A stretch of DNA of 64,000 nt from Allobosea sp. BK604 (GTDB lineage Bacteria > Pseudomonadota > Alphaproteobacteria > Rhizobiales > Beijerinckiaceae), in the NCBI RefSeq assembly GCF_004341515.1, contig NZ_SLZF01000002.1, positions 124,001 to 188,000 of the forward strand, in the 5' to 3' direction. The notes beneath the pieces are model-generated. The model was not told the DNA's origin and searched no databases. It was given only the letters and a program-made list of their open reading frames with translations. Below are positions 46,264 to 56,500 of the stretch, piece after piece; the first letter of the stretch is position 1; each line of letters starts with the position of its first letter. A program made the position numbers and the translations under genes.

Positions 46264-46279
46264 AGTTCCATTTGGAACT
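46264..46279. promoter_or_regulatory. Perfect palindrome, likely MarR operator
   Basis: AGTTCCA-TT-TGGAACT has exact 7-base arms. It lies in the 96-base divergent region between the creatininase gene and the MarR gene, 63 and 19 bases from their starts. MarR dimers bind such short inverted repeats and usually repress both sides. Confidence 0.65.
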
Positions 46280-46297
46280 AAATCAAGTGGGGGCTTG

Positions 46298-46843
46298 ATG
46301 ATGCGCCGTGCTCCGACTGCCCTGTCACGCCTCGACCGCGAGCGCGAGGCCGCGCTACGCGATCTCGACCCGCTCACCATCACCAAGCTCTGGGACAATC
46401 CGTGCTGGCTGTCCTTCCGGCTCAACTTCGTCGCCTTCCGCTTCAACGACCCGGTCTATCGCTGGATCGAGACGCGTTACGGGCTCGTCCGCCCCGAATT
46501 CGTAGCGCTCTATGCGGTGGGATTGAAGGAGGGCGTCGCGGCCAAAAACATCGTCGCCTCCTCCGGCCTGCCCAAGAACACGCTCAGCCGCGCCATCCAG
46601 AAGCTGCTGCACCGCCGCCTGCTCAAGCGCGAGACCGACAAGGACGACCTGCGCAGCTACGTGCTGCGCCTGACGCCGGCCGGCCGCGCCATCTTCGACG
46701 AGACGATGCCGATGATGGTCGACCAGCAGAGCGCCATGCTGTCGGCCCTCACCGAGAGCGAGCAGCGCACGCTCTGCGAGCTGATGGACAAGCTCGTGAT
46801 CGCCTCGCCGACCTGGCCTGCAGATCTCGACAACCAGTCTTAG
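46298..46843 (+). CDS. MarR-family transcriptional regulator
   Basis: A 181-residue winged-helix regulator. Residues about 64-130 form the DNA-binding domain: PEFVALYAVGLKEGVAAKNI, then the recognition helix GLPKNTLSRAIQKLLHRRLL and the wing KRETDKDDLRSYVLRLTPAG. The D-x-R-S/x wing and LTPAG are MarR signatures. Two ATG codons are adjacent (46298, 46301). It is divergent from the creatininase-Dpp operon and upstream of the binding protein; it probably senses a ligand of this pathway. Confidence 0.92.
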   Translation: MMRRAPTALSRLDREREAALRDLDPLTITKLWDNPCWLSFRLNFVAFRFNDPVYRWIETRYGLVRPEFVALYAVGLKEGVAAKNIVASSGLPKNTLSRAIQKLLHRRLLKRETDKDDLRSYVLRLTPAGRAIFDETMPMMVDQQSAMLSALTESEQRTLCELMDKLVIASPTWPADLDNQS

Positions 46844-47039
46844 TCCGGAGGAGACGAACGGTCTTTCCAAAGACCCCCGAAAATAGGGTGATATGTCACT
46901 GCCGGCCCGCCTCGATTGAGAAGGATCGGCATGGCGAGATCGCCTATCGTGCCGCCGCGAAGCAGAACCGAAGAAGCTGACAGCCGGCGCGCCGCAACGA
47001 CAACCGAACAACCAATCCTAATCTTCAGGGGAATCCGCC

Positions 47040-48632
47040 ATGAACTTCGCTCCGACCTTCCGCACATTCGCCCTCGCAGCCGTGCTCAGCGCCGGCGTCT
47101 CCGGCGCTGCGCTCGCCCAGACCCTCACGATCGGCGTGCGCGCCGGGCCGGAATCGATCGACCCGCACTACACCGCGACCGGCACCCATGCCGAAACGCT
47201 GAAGCATGTCTTCGACACGCTGACCTGGTCGGGCGACAAGCTGCAGATCGAGCCGCGCCTCGCCACGAGCTGGAAGGCGATCGAGCCGAATGTCTGGGAG
47301 TTCAAGCTGCGCCCGGGCGTCAAGTTCCATGACGGCTCGGACTTCACCGCCGAGGACGTGAAGTTCTCGATCGAGCGCATCCCGGTCGTCGCCGGCCCGA
47401 ACCCGACGACGATCTATGTGCGCCGCGTCAAGGAGGTGAAGATCATCGACCCGCTGACGGTCCATATCGTCACCGACGGGCCGGCCCCGAACCTGCCGAA
47501 CGATTTCATCCGCCTGTTCATCGTCTCGCACAAGGCCGCAGCCGGCCTGACCAAGGACAGTGCCAACGAGGCCTTCAATTCCGGCAAGGCCGCGATCGGC
47601 ACCGGCCCCTACAAGTTCGTCTCCTGGACGCCGAAGGACCAGCTCGTGCTCGAGCGCTTCGACGGCTACTGGGGCCCGAAGGAGCCCTGGGCCCGCGTCG
47701 TGCGCAAGGAGCTGCCGAACGATGCCGCCCGCGTCGCCCAGCTCAAGGCCGGCCAGGTCGACCTGATCGTGCGCGCGCCCGCTTCCGACGTGCCGACCCT
47801 GAAGCGCGATCCAAAGCTCTCCGTCGCGACGATCGAGACGGTCTATGTTTTCAACATGGAACTCGACATGCGGGACAAGAGCCCGCAGATCAGCGCAAAG
47901 GACGGCTCGGCGCTGCCGAAGAACCCGCTGCAGGATCCGAAGGTGCGCGAGGCGATCGACCTCGCCATCGACCGGCCGGCGCTGGCGCAGATCGCGATGG
48001 AGGAGCTCGGCGCCCCGGCGAACCAGCTGGTGACCGACAGCATCGCCGGCTTCAACAAGTCGCTGCCGGCGCTGAAGCCCGACGTCAACAAGGCCAAGGC
48101 GCTGCTGACCGAAGCCGGCTATCCGAACGGCTTCAAGATCACCTTCTCCTTCACCAATGACCGCCTGCCCGGCGACCGGCAAGTCGGCACCTCGATCGCG
48201 CAGATGCTGGCGCGCATCGGGCTCGACGTGAACGCCAACGCTCAGCCGGCCGCGGTCTATTTCCCGACACGCGCCCGCGCCGAATACTCGATGTCGATGT
48301 CGGGCTGGGGCACGCTGACGGGCGAGGCCAATTACACGCTGTCCTCGCTGGTCCATTCCTACGATCCGGACAAGAAGCTCGGCGCCTTCAACCTGCAGGG
48401 CTACAAGAACCCGACCGTCGACAAGCTGATCGAGGATGCCTCGATCGAGATGGACGAGCCGAAGCGCAACCAGTTCCTGGCCGATGTCAACGCCATCGTC
48501 GCCAAGGACCGACCGCGCCTGCCGATCGTCGCGATCGGCTCGGCCTGGGCGATGCAGAAGGACAAGGTGACGATCGCCCCGCGCGTCGACGAGGACACGC
48601 TGGCGATGGACATCAAGCCCGTCAAGAAATGA
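47040..48632 (+). CDS. Peptide-type ABC transporter, substrate-binding protein
   Basis: A 530-residue DppA/OppA-like (SBP family 5) protein with signal peptide MNFAPTFRTFALAAVLSAGV to AALAQ. Landmarks: IGVRAGPESIDPHYTATGTH, LATSWKAIEPNVWEFKLRPG, KFHDGSDFTAEDVKFSIERI (each a family 5 hallmark), and FDGYWGPKEPWARVV. It supplies the DppBC-DF transporter encoded on the other strand across the MarR gene. The ligand could be a peptide, an amide or another small compound. Confidence 0.93.
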   Translation: MNFAPTFRTFALAAVLSAGVSGAALAQTLTIGVRAGPESIDPHYTATGTHAETLKHVFDTLTWSGDKLQIEPRLATSWKAIEPNVWEFKLRPGVKFHDGSDFTAEDVKFSIERIPVVAGPNPTTIYVRRVKEVKIIDPLTVHIVTDGPAPNLPNDFIRLFIVSHKAAAGLTKDSANEAFNSGKAAIGTGPYKFVSWTPKDQLVLERFDGYWGPKEPWARVVRKELPNDAARVAQLKAGQVDLIVRAPASDVPTLKRDPKLSVATIETVYVFNMELDMRDKSPQISAKDGSALPKNPLQDPKVREAIDLAIDRPALAQIAMEELGAPANQLVTDSIAGFNKSLPALKPDVNKAKALLTEAGYPNGFKITFSFTNDRLPGDRQVGTSIAQMLARIGLDVNANAQPAAVYFPTRARAEYSMSMSGWGTLTGEANYTLSSLVHSYDPDKKLGAFNLQGYKNPTVDKLIEDASIEMDEPKRNQFLADVNAIVAKDRPRLPIVAIGSAWAMQKDKVTIAPRVDEDTLAMDIKPVKK

Positions 48633-48966
48633 GACATCGTTTGCCAATTCTACCAGTGAGGCCGTCTGACGCGGCCGTCTGGGCTTCCGGTGCTCACGTA
48701 CAAAAGTACGCTCCGCTCCGGTTCTCGACGACCGCGCCAGTCGACTCACACTGGCGAATTCTCAAACGATCTCTGCATACTCGAGGTCCCGGTCATGCGC
48801 CCGGACCGGCAACAACGCGCTGACCGGATATCCGGCATGCAACGGGAGACTAACGGCGACAGGGCGAGGTGATGTAAAGGCGCCGCCGCTTGCCTTTACC
48901 CGTACCCGGCTTCGCCGTTTCGGCCTCTCCCCAAGGATGGAGAGGGAAACGCGTCAGGATGAATTC
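48633..48966. other. Intergenic region with small hairpins
   Basis: A 334-base gap between the binding-protein gene and the isoaspartyl peptidase gene. It contains CGTAC-AAAA-GTACG at 48699-48712 and several GC-rich inverted repeats (for example GGCCG-N6-CGGCC near 48660). The first is a motif often found in repetitive intergenic DNA of related genomes. No gene recognised. The right end (CCGCCGCTTGCCTTTACCCG) is composite repeat-like. Confidence 0.5.
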
Positions 48967-49932
48967 ATGACAACGCACCCGATCGCCCTGGCCATTCATG
49001 GTGGCTGCGGCACATTGCCCAAATCCGAGATGAGCGAGGCCGAATGGGCCGAGGCCAAGGCCGACCTCGCCCGCTCCCTCCGGGCAGGCTGGGATATCCT
49101 CAGCAAGGGCGGCTCCGCCGTCGACGCGGTCGAGGCGGCCGTGCTGGTGATGGAGGATTCCGGCCATTTCAACGCCGGCCACGGCGCCGCCTTCAACACC
49201 GATGGCGAGCATGAGCTCGACGCCTCGATCATGGACGGCTCGAATCTCGCCGCCGGCGCGCTGTGCTGCGCCAAGCGCATCCGCAACCCGGTCAGCGCCG
49301 CCAAGGCCCTGATGCGCCGCGGCGACCCGCTGCTGATCGCCGGACACGCCGCGGACGCCTTCGCCGAGGCGGAGGGGCTCGACATGGTCGACAACGAGTA
49401 TTTCTCGACCGACCGGCGCCGCAAGAACCTGTCCTCGATGAAGATCCGCGAGCTGGTCGGCAGCGCTTCGGAAGCGAGCGAGGCCGAGAAGCACGGCACG
49501 GTCGGCGCCGTGGCGCGCGACAAGGACGGCCATCTCGCCGCCGCGACCTCGACCGGCGGTTACACCAACAAGCCCTCCGGCCGCGTCGGCGACTCGCCGA
49601 TCATCGGCGCCGGCACCTATGCCCGCGACGGACGCTGCGCCGTCTCCGGCACCGGCAAGGGCGAGTTCTTCATCCGCTACTGCATCGGCCACGAGATCGC
49701 GTCGCTGATGGCCTATAAGGGCCTGAGCCTCGAAGAGGCGACCCGCCAGGCCATAGCCGAGCTCACCGCCCATAAGATCGGCGCCGGTCTCGTCGCCGTC
49801 GGCGCCGACGGCGCGATCGTCGCCCCCTATAATTCCGCGGGCATGTATCGCGGCTGGGTCACGCCGGATGGCTTCATCCATGTCGCGACCCATGGCGAAG
49901 TCGAACTCGCCGGACAACTGGAAGCAGCCTGA
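48967..49932 (+). CDS. Isoaspartyl peptidase/L-asparaginase (plant-type, Ntn hydrolase)
   Basis: A 321-residue Ntn hydrolase. Landmarks: ALAIHGGCGTLPKSEM at the start, GGSAVDAVEAAVLVMEDSGH with FNAGHGAAFNTDGEHELDAS (about 48-88), and the processing site HGTVGAVARD, where Thr178 becomes the new N-terminal nucleophile, then TSTGGYTNKPSGRVGDSPII. It removes beta-aspartyl residues from dipeptides or hydrolyses asparagine. With the adjacent peptide importer, scavenging of damaged or plant-derived peptides is a reasonable inference. The ATG at 48967 is the family start. Confidence 0.93.
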   Translation: MTTHPIALAIHGGCGTLPKSEMSEAEWAEAKADLARSLRAGWDILSKGGSAVDAVEAAVLVMEDSGHFNAGHGAAFNTDGEHELDASIMDGSNLAAGALCCAKRIRNPVSAAKALMRRGDPLLIAGHAADAFAEAEGLDMVDNEYFSTDRRRKNLSSMKIRELVGSASEASEAEKHGTVGAVARDKDGHLAAATSTGGYTNKPSGRVGDSPIIGAGTYARDGRCAVSGTGKGEFFIRYCIGHEIASLMAYKGLSLEEATRQAIAELTAHKIGAGLVAVGADGAIVAPYNSAGMYRGWVTPDGFIHVATHGEVELAGQLEAA

Positions 49933-50975
49933 TGAGCACAGCCGAACCGATCGTCATCTGGGGAGCCGGCGCGATCGGCGGCACGATCGGGGCCCATTGG
50001 GCCCGGGCGGGCATTCCGGTCCTGCTCGTCGACATCGTCGCCGAGCATGTCGAGGCCTGCCGCACGAGCGGCCTGAGGATCACCGGGCCGATCGAGGAAT
50101 TCACGCAGGTCATCCCGGCCGTCACCCCGGCCGAGCTGACGGGCAAGTACAAGCGCATCATCCTGGCGGTGAAGGCGCAGGCGACGGAAGCGGCGCTCGA
50201 CGCGCTCGTGCCGCATCTCGCCGAGGACGGCTTCATCTTCTCGGCCCAGAACGGCCTCAACGAGATCGCGATCTCCGAGCGGGTCGGCGCGAAGCGGACC
50301 ATGGGCTGCTTCGTCAATTTCGGCGCCGACTGGCACGGCCCGGGCGAGATCCTCTACGGCAATCGCGGGGCGCTGGTGATCGGCGAGCTCGACGGCCAGA
50401 TGACGCCGCGGGCGCTGGAAATGCACCGGCTCGGGCTGATCTTCGAGCCGGCCTCGGTGCTGACAGACAATATCTGGGGCTATCTCTGGGGCAAGCTCGC
50501 CTATGGCGCGATGCTGTTCGGCACGGCGCTGACCGACGATTCCATGTCGGCGAATTTCGCCGATCCGCAGCGGCTCGGCGTCTGGCTCGAGCTCGGCCGC
50601 GAGGTCGGCGCGGTGGCTGCGGCGCGCGGCGTGAAATCGCTCGGCTTCGGCGAGTTCGACCCGATGGTCTTCGCGCCCGGCCAGCCGGAATATCCGCAGA
50701 TCGAGACGATCGCCTGGCTCGCCGACTACACCTCGAAGACGGCCAAGACCCATTCCGGAATCTGGCGCGACCTTGCGGTGCGCAAGCGCAAGACCGAGGT
50801 CGATCCGCAGATCGGCATCATCGCCAAGCTCGGCCGCGAGGCCGGCGTCCCGACGCCCACGATCGAGACGCTGGTCGAGCTGATCCATGAGGTGGAGGAC
50901 GGCAAGCGGCCGCTCTCCTTCGACACGCTGAAGGTGCTGATCGACCAATGCAACTTAGCTTCGACAACCGCGTAG
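49932..50975 (+). CDS. Ketopantoate reductase-like (ApbA/PanE family) oxidoreductase
   Basis: A 347-residue NADPH-dependent 2-ketoacid/ketopantoate reductase-like protein. The N-terminal Rossmann motif is IVIWGAGAIGGTIGAHWARA (about residues 8-27), and the family segments ILAVKAQATEAALDAL and FSAQNGLNEIAI follow. The C-terminal domain starts near residue 190 (WGKLAYGAMLFGTALTDDSM) with the catalytic-type lysine-rich helix. It overlaps the upstream stop by one base and the next gene by 28, so all three form an operon. Here it is more likely a catabolic reductase than PanE. Confidence 0.85.
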   Translation: MSTAEPIVIWGAGAIGGTIGAHWARAGIPVLLVDIVAEHVEACRTSGLRITGPIEEFTQVIPAVTPAELTGKYKRIILAVKAQATEAALDALVPHLAEDGFIFSAQNGLNEIAISERVGAKRTMGCFVNFGADWHGPGEILYGNRGALVIGELDGQMTPRALEMHRLGLIFEPASVLTDNIWGYLWGKLAYGAMLFGTALTDDSMSANFADPQRLGVWLELGREVGAVAAARGVKSLGFGEFDPMVFAPGQPEYPQIETIAWLADYTSKTAKTHSGIWRDLAVRKRKTEVDPQIGIIAKLGREAGVPTPTIETLVELIHEVEDGKRPLSFDTLKVLIDQCNLASTTA

Positions 50976-51703
50976 CCCTCGTCACCGGCGCAGCCCAGGG
51001 CATCGGCCGCGCCATCGCCACGGCTCTGGTCGAGTCCGGCGCCAAGGTCCATCTCGCCGATATCGATGCCGAGGGCGTCGCCGCGACCGCCAAGGCGATC
51101 GGCGCGACCGCCCATGCCGTCGATCTCGGCAGTCCCGAGGCGGCGCAGAAGCTCATTGCCGAGATCGTCGCGGCCAGCGGCACGCTCGACATCCTCGTCC
51201 ATGCAGCCGGCGGCGTGCGCGGACAGGTCGGCCGCTCGATCGAGGAGATCTCCGAGAGCGACTGGCGCGTGATCTTCGCCGCCAATGTCGATGCCGCCTT
51301 CTTCCTGGCGCAGGCGGCAGCGCCGGTGATGAAGCAAGCCGGCTACGGCCGGATCGTGATGATCTCCTCCGGCGCGGGCCTGCGTCCGAGCCTGACCGGC
51401 ATCCAGGCCTATGCCAGCGCCAAGCATGCGCTGGTCGGACTGACCAAGCAGCTCGCCTGGGAGTTCGGGCCGAAGGGCATCACCGTCAACTCGGTCGCGC
51501 CCGGCTTCGTGCGCTCCAATCCGGCGACCGAGCGGCAATGGGAAAGCTATGGTCCGGAGGGCCAGAAGAAGCTGGTCGAGGGCATCCATACCCGCCGGCT
51601 CGGCACGGCACAGGACATCGCCAATGCCACGCTGTTCTTCCTGAGCGAGCAGGCGAGCTGGATCACCGGGCAGGTGCTCTCGGTCGACGGCGGACGGTCC
51701 TGA
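50948..51703 (+). CDS. SDR-family oxidoreductase
   Basis: A 251-residue classical SDR. TGAAQGIGRA (about residues 13-22), D/I pair for cofactor choice (LADIDAEG), HAAGG in place of NNAG (about 85-89), the catalytic serine in MISSGAG and the pair YASAKHALVG (Y155, K159 approximately), then GITVNSVAPGFVRSN. The acidic LADID suggests NAD preference. It overlaps the preceding gene by 28 bases and is the last gene of the operon. Confidence 0.9.
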   Translation: MQLSFDNRVALVTGAAQGIGRAIATALVESGAKVHLADIDAEGVAATAKAIGATAHAVDLGSPEAAQKLIAEIVAASGTLDILVHAAGGVRGQVGRSIEEISESDWRVIFAANVDAAFFLAQAAAPVMKQAGYGRIVMISSGAGLRPSLTGIQAYASAKHALVGLTKQLAWEFGPKGITVNSVAPGFVRSNPATERQWESYGPEGQKKLVEGIHTRRLGTAQDIANATLFFLSEQASWITGQVLSVDGGRS

Positions 51704-51922
51704 CGAGCGGGCGCGGGCAGCGGCGGCAAGGTGCCCCTGCCCGCGTGCGAACCGTCTAATATCGCAGATTCTTCGAGAACTACGACTTTAGTATTAGTAA
51801 AAGCGGCGCAACCAAGGCGGTTATGGGTGCGGTGCATGATTGCCACACGTGCAGCTTCGCTCCTACACTACGCTTTCGAGCCGGCATGAGGCGGTTCGTA
51901 TAGCGACTGAAGGGAAGAGCAC
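51704..51922. other. Cold-shock gene leader and promoter region
   Basis: A 219-base gap before the cold-shock gene. The left half is AT-richer (TATCGCAGATTCTTCGAGAA, ACTTTAGTATTAGTAAAAG) and probably holds the promoter; the right half would be a long leader, as in cspA genes where it acts as a thermosensor. No clear -35/-10 pair or hairpin was fixed by eye. Confidence 0.4.
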
Positions 51923-52132
51923 GTGAGCACGGGTACCGTGAAATGGTTCAACGAAACCAAGGGTTATGGTTTCATTACGCCTGACGCTGGCGGGAGCGAC
52001 GTCTTCGTTCACATCAGCGCAGTCGAGCGCTCGGGCCTGCGCGGCCTGAACGAGGGCCAGAAGATCAGCTACGATCTCGAAGCCGATCGCAAGACCGGCA
52101 AGTCGGCCGCGGTCAATCTCAAGACCGTCTGA
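51923..52132 (+). CDS. Cold-shock protein (CspA family)
   Basis: A 69-residue OB-fold nucleic-acid chaperone. RNP motifs are KGYGFITP (residues 14-21, after KWFNETKGYGFI) and DVFVHIS (about 28-34). The start is GTG at 51923, with AAGGGA before it; the protein then reads VSTGTVKWFNE with Met in place of Val. It binds single-stranded RNA and helps translation or termination in the cold. The RNP1 motif has K-G-Y-G-F-I, the normal family wording. Confidence 0.95.
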   Translation: MSTGTVKWFNETKGYGFITPDAGGSDVFVHISAVERSGLRGLNEGQKISYDLEADRKTGKSAAVNLKTV

Positions 52133-52508
52133 GCCAAGCCTATCGCGGGAGGCCGATCGGCGGCGTCGCTTCCCGAGCCACTGAATCTCTCTATATCGAT
52201 CCATCTCGACTCGAAGACGATTCCCGGCATCACCGTCGCCATCAGGCGGCGGCAGAGGGCCCCAAGGCCAGCCCAGAATGGCCAAGCCTCCCCACCCAGC
52301 GCGATCCCGATCCTGAGCCTCACGCGGGCGAAGCCACCCCGTGCCGGAGCGAATGCGCCGCTATGGAGCCGGCAAACAGGCTCGCCCCTGCGCCGCGCGC
52401 GTTACCCGACTGTCACATGCCGTTCGCCGAAGCTTGATATTCGCGCAGCTCAGATACGGCGTCTGCACCATAGAGAGCGTGCAGGGGGTGGCAGGGCAAT
52501 CGAGCAAG
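52133..52508. other. Intergenic region between cold-shock and LysR genes
   Basis: A 376-base gap. An inverted pair GGGAGGC / GCTTCCC (52147-52176) soon after the cold-shock stop may form a weak terminator. The rest shows no recognised gene. The LysR frame is open for 56 codons upstream of its chosen start, but without family features. Confidence 0.45.
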
Positions 52509-53405
52509 ATGAACGTCAATCTGCTCCATCTGCGGTCGTTCTATGCCGTGGCTAACGAACGCAGCGTCTCGAAGGCTGCCCGGCGGCTCAACATATCGCA
52601 GCCGACCCTCTCCAAGCAGATCAAGGCACTGGAAGAACGCCACAAGATCAAGCTGCTCGAAGGCCGGCGCCCGCCGCTCTCGCTGACGCCGGCAGGGCAT
52701 GCCCTGCTCGAAAAGGCCGAGGTGCTGTTCGGCACGGCCAACGAGATCGATGCGATCCTCGGCGCCGCCGCCATCGACAGCGACAGGCTGCTGCGGGTCG
52801 GGACGGATTCGCCGCCTTATGCGGCCGCGTTCCTCGCCGCGCTGACGGCCCGCGTGCCGCAGCTGCATTTCCGCGTCACGATCGCCAATGCATCGCAGAC
52901 GACCGACCTGCTGATGAACGCGCAGATCGATCTCGGCATCATCTGCGAGCCGATCATCCAGAGCGAATACAGCTATATCCCGCTCTATGTCGATCGCCTC
53001 GTCGCGATCGTGCCGGCCACGTGGAACGTGCCGGAGCCGATCCAGCTGCCGTACATCGTCGAGCAGACGCTGCTGGTGCGCGAGCCGACCTCGCGGACAT
53101 TGGCGGCGATCAAGCGCCTCTTCGCCGAGGCCGAGCTCGTCCCGCAGCGGCTCGTCGAGCTGCATACCCGTGAAATGATCCGCGAAGCGGTCGCGCAGGG
53201 GCTCGGCATCAGCCTGATGTTCGAGAAGGAATGCCCGCCGGATTCGCGGATCCGCGTCGTTCCGATCGATTCCACCTCGCTTGCGCTCTACGCCAAGGGC
53301 TATCTCGCGGTGCGGACGGAGCATCAACGCATCCCGCTGATCCGCACGGCGCTCGAAGTCGGCAGGGCGATGCTGGATTCGAATGTGACCGAGGCAAGAC
53401 GATAG
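52509..53405 (+). CDS. LysR-family transcriptional regulator
   Basis: A 298-residue LysR regulator. Residues 1-62 form the winged helix (MNVNLLHLRSFYAVANERSV, SKAARRLNISQPTLSKQIKA), and 85-290 the effector domain with the usual PLYVDRLVAIVPATW. The N-terminal wording and length are like the phosphonate-associated LysR subgroup, as far as can be seen by eye. It is followed 135 bases later by the RTX phosphodiesterase gene on the same strand, a plausible target. The start at 52509 gives the family N-terminus; no good ribosome binding site is visible. Confidence 0.92.
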   Translation: MNVNLLHLRSFYAVANERSVSKAARRLNISQPTLSKQIKALEERHKIKLLEGRRPPLSLTPAGHALLEKAEVLFGTANEIDAILGAAAIDSDRLLRVGTDSPPYAAAFLAALTARVPQLHFRVTIANASQTTDLLMNAQIDLGIICEPIIQSEYSYIPLYVDRLVAIVPATWNVPEPIQLPYIVEQTLLVREPTSRTLAAIKRLFAEAELVPQRLVELHTREMIREAVAQGLGISLMFEKECPPDSRIRVVPIDSTSLALYAKGYLAVRTEHQRIPLIRTALEVGRAMLDSNVTEARR

Positions 53406-53455
53406 CGCCGCGATAGCCTCCGATTTGCGGTCCTTCTGGCCATCGCCACGATAGC

Positions 53456-53469
53456 CAATATGCATTGGT
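53456..53469. promoter_or_regulatory. Short palindrome upstream of the RTX phosphodiesterase gene
   Basis: CCAAT-ATGC-ATTGG, exact 5-base arms. It lies 72 bases before the start codon, where a LysR-type site would sit. The arms are short, so it may be chance. Confidence 0.35.
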
Positions 53470-53540
53470 CCGCCCACAGCCCGGCCGATACACCCCGCCT
53501 TAACCATATCTCTCAGGCGCGATCGATCGGGGAAGAGCAG

Positions 53541-56500
53541 ATGACCAAACACGTCGTTTTCGTGGGGCTCGACGGCGCCCAATACAGCGAGCTGCTGCAG
53601 CTCGGCCAGAACGGCATTACCAATCTCGACCATCTCGAGGCGTATGCCGGCGGCGTCCAGGGCACCGCGACCCAGCAGGGCACCGTCAGCGGCCCCGGCT
53701 GGTCGACGCTCCTGACCGGCGTCTGGGCCAACCAGCACGGCATCACCGGCAATTCGAATTCCCCGATCAACCCGGCCGTGCAGAGCCTGTTCGAGCGCAT
53801 CGACGGCGCCATTCCCGATGCGAAAATCGCCTCGATCGTGCATTGGGGCGACATCAATACCGGTCATTTCGGTGACGAGACCGGCCTGAGGGACGGCACC
53901 TCCATCGTCGACTACGAGGCGCACGGCCTCTCCGACGCGGCCGTCACCCAGCGAGGCGTCGATCTGATCAAGACGGAGGCGCCGAACTTCACCTTCCTGC
54001 ATCTGGACGACCCGGACGGCGTCGGCCATTCCCTGGGCTTCGGCGACGCCTATGACCAGGAGCTGCGCACCGCGGCCGACCAGGTCAACGACATCATGAT
54101 CGCCGTGGCGGAGCGCCAGGCCGCCAATCCCGACGAGGAGTGGATGGTCATCGTCTCGACCGACCACGGCCGCGACGCGAACGGCTTCGGCCATGGCGGC
54201 CAGTCGGCCGGCGAGCGCCAGATCTTGATCGCCTCGAACGTCGCGATTTCCTCGAACGGCGCCGCGGCCCAGACCTCCGTCGCAGCCACGATCCTCGACT
54301 TCCTCGATATCGACGCCACCGGCGTCGCCGGACCGTCGCTGCTCGACGAAGACGCAACCGACACAAGCGCGCCCTATCTGCTCGAAGCGCGCGGCGACGA
54401 TCTGCAGACCATGCCGGTCGATGCGCCGCTGACGCTGATCCTGAGCGAGCGCGTGCAGAAGGGCGAGGGCGCGATCACGATCCACCGCGCCAGCGACGGC
54501 GCGATCGTCCAGACCATCGACGTCAACTCCGACCAGGTCGGCATCTCGGCCGGCCTCGTGACCGTGCATCTCTCGGCGCCGCTCGCCATCGGCACCGAAT
54601 ACTATGTGAATGTCGATGCCGGCGCCTTCGTCGACTTCGCCACCAGCGGCAACGAGCCGGTGCGGCTGTTCAGCGAGAATTTCGAGGAGCTGGCCGATGA
54701 TCTCCAGGGCTATGTGAGCGCGACGGAAAAGAAGGACGCGGACACGACCGACTGGACCGCCAACGCGCCGGACGGCTGGACGATCAACAATGGCACCACG
54801 CCGAGGGGCACGATGAGCGGCGGCAGCGCTGCCGGCGGCCCGCAGGAATTCTACGGTTGGACCTTCCACGACAAGAACGCCTGGATCGATACGGCCTATA
54901 ACCAGAACCGCTCCCAGTTCACCAAGGGCCAGGGCGTGGTCGCCGTAGCGGACCCGGACGAATATGACGACATCACCGCCAGCAGCGGCGGTGGCACCAG
55001 CGGCATTCTCGCCAATGGCGGCTACAAGACGCTTCTGACCACCTCCGCGATCAATGTCGCCGGCCTGGTCGACAACAAGGCGACCCTGACCTTCGACAGC
55101 TCCTGGCGGCAGGAGACCTATCAGGAAGCCCGTGTGATCGTGACCTTCGACAATGGTCAGACGGTCGAGCTCATGCACTGGAACTCGGGCCGGGCCGGCG
55201 CCGGCGGCGTCTTCAAGGCCGACGCGACCAACGAGACGGTCACGCTCACGATCGATATTCCGGAAGGCGCGACCACCGCGACCATCGGCTTCGACATGGT
55301 GAATGCCGGCAATAACTGGTGGTGGGCGATCGACAATATCGCGGTCGACGCGCTGCGCCCGAGCGCCAACGAGGGCAATCCCTTCGCGGGGATCAACGAC
55401 GCGACGACCTGGAACTTCAAGACCTCGTCGGATACGCCGCTGCCGCAGATCGTCAGCGTCACCCCGGCCGACGAGGCGGGGAATGTCGCGCCCGGCGCTC
55501 CGCTCGTCATCACCTTCGACGAGGCGGTGCGTGCCGGCGATGGCTCGGTCGTCATCCACCGTGCCGATGGCAGCGTGGTCGAAACGATCTCCGTCGGCTC
55601 GGACCGGGTCAGCGTCGACGGCGCTGTCGTCACGGTGCAGACTGCCGGGCTGGCCTATGGCAGCGAGTATTACGTGACCATCGATGCCGGCGCCTTCCGC
55701 GACTTCGACACGGCGCAAGGCAGCGCCTTCGAGGGTCTCGCCGACGCGACGGGCTGGAACTTCACGACCGAGGCCGACACTTACGGGCCGGACGTCGCCG
55801 GGCTGACCCCTGCCGACGAGGCCGGTAACATCGCGCCGAACGCCCCGCTCGTCATCACCTTCGATGAGGCGGTGCGCAAGGGCGCCGGCTCGATCGTGCT
55901 TCACCGTGCCGATGGCAGCGTCCTCGAGACGATCGACGTCGCCTCCGACGCGGTCGCGCTCGACGGCAAGACGGTGACGATCCAGCCGGCCACGGCTCTG
56001 GCCGCCGGCGGCTATTACGTCACCGTCACCGCAGGCGCCTTCGAGGACCTCGCCCTGCATACCGAGAAGGTGCTGTTCAGCGAGAATTTCGAGGAGCTCA
56101 CCCCGCTGCTGCATTCCTATAGCAGCCCGACCGAGGTCGTGGATGGCGACCCGACCGACTGGACCGCGACGCTTCCCGAGGGTTGGTCCCATGTCAACGG
56201 CACGCCGGCCGGTGGTCCGCAGGAATTCTTCGGCTGGACCTTCCACGACAAGGACGCCTGGACCCAGACGGCCGGCGACCAGGGTCGTTCCGGCTTCACC
56301 AAGGGCCAGGGCGTCGTCGCGGTGGCGGATGGCGACGAGTACGATGACGGCCGTTCGATCGGCCCCAACCTGTACCGCACGCTGCTGCGCACCTCCGATT
56401 TCGGTGTCGCCGGCCTCCAGGACAACAAGGCGACCCTGACCTTCGACAGCTCCTGGCTGCCGGAAGCGCCGCAGGAGGTCCGCCTCGTCGTGACCTTCGA

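Noticed and set aside
48633..48966. Possible small RNA or small gene in the 334-base gap
   Set aside because: Only short hairpins and repeat-like segments; no open frame with a ribosome binding site, no promoter-terminator pair.
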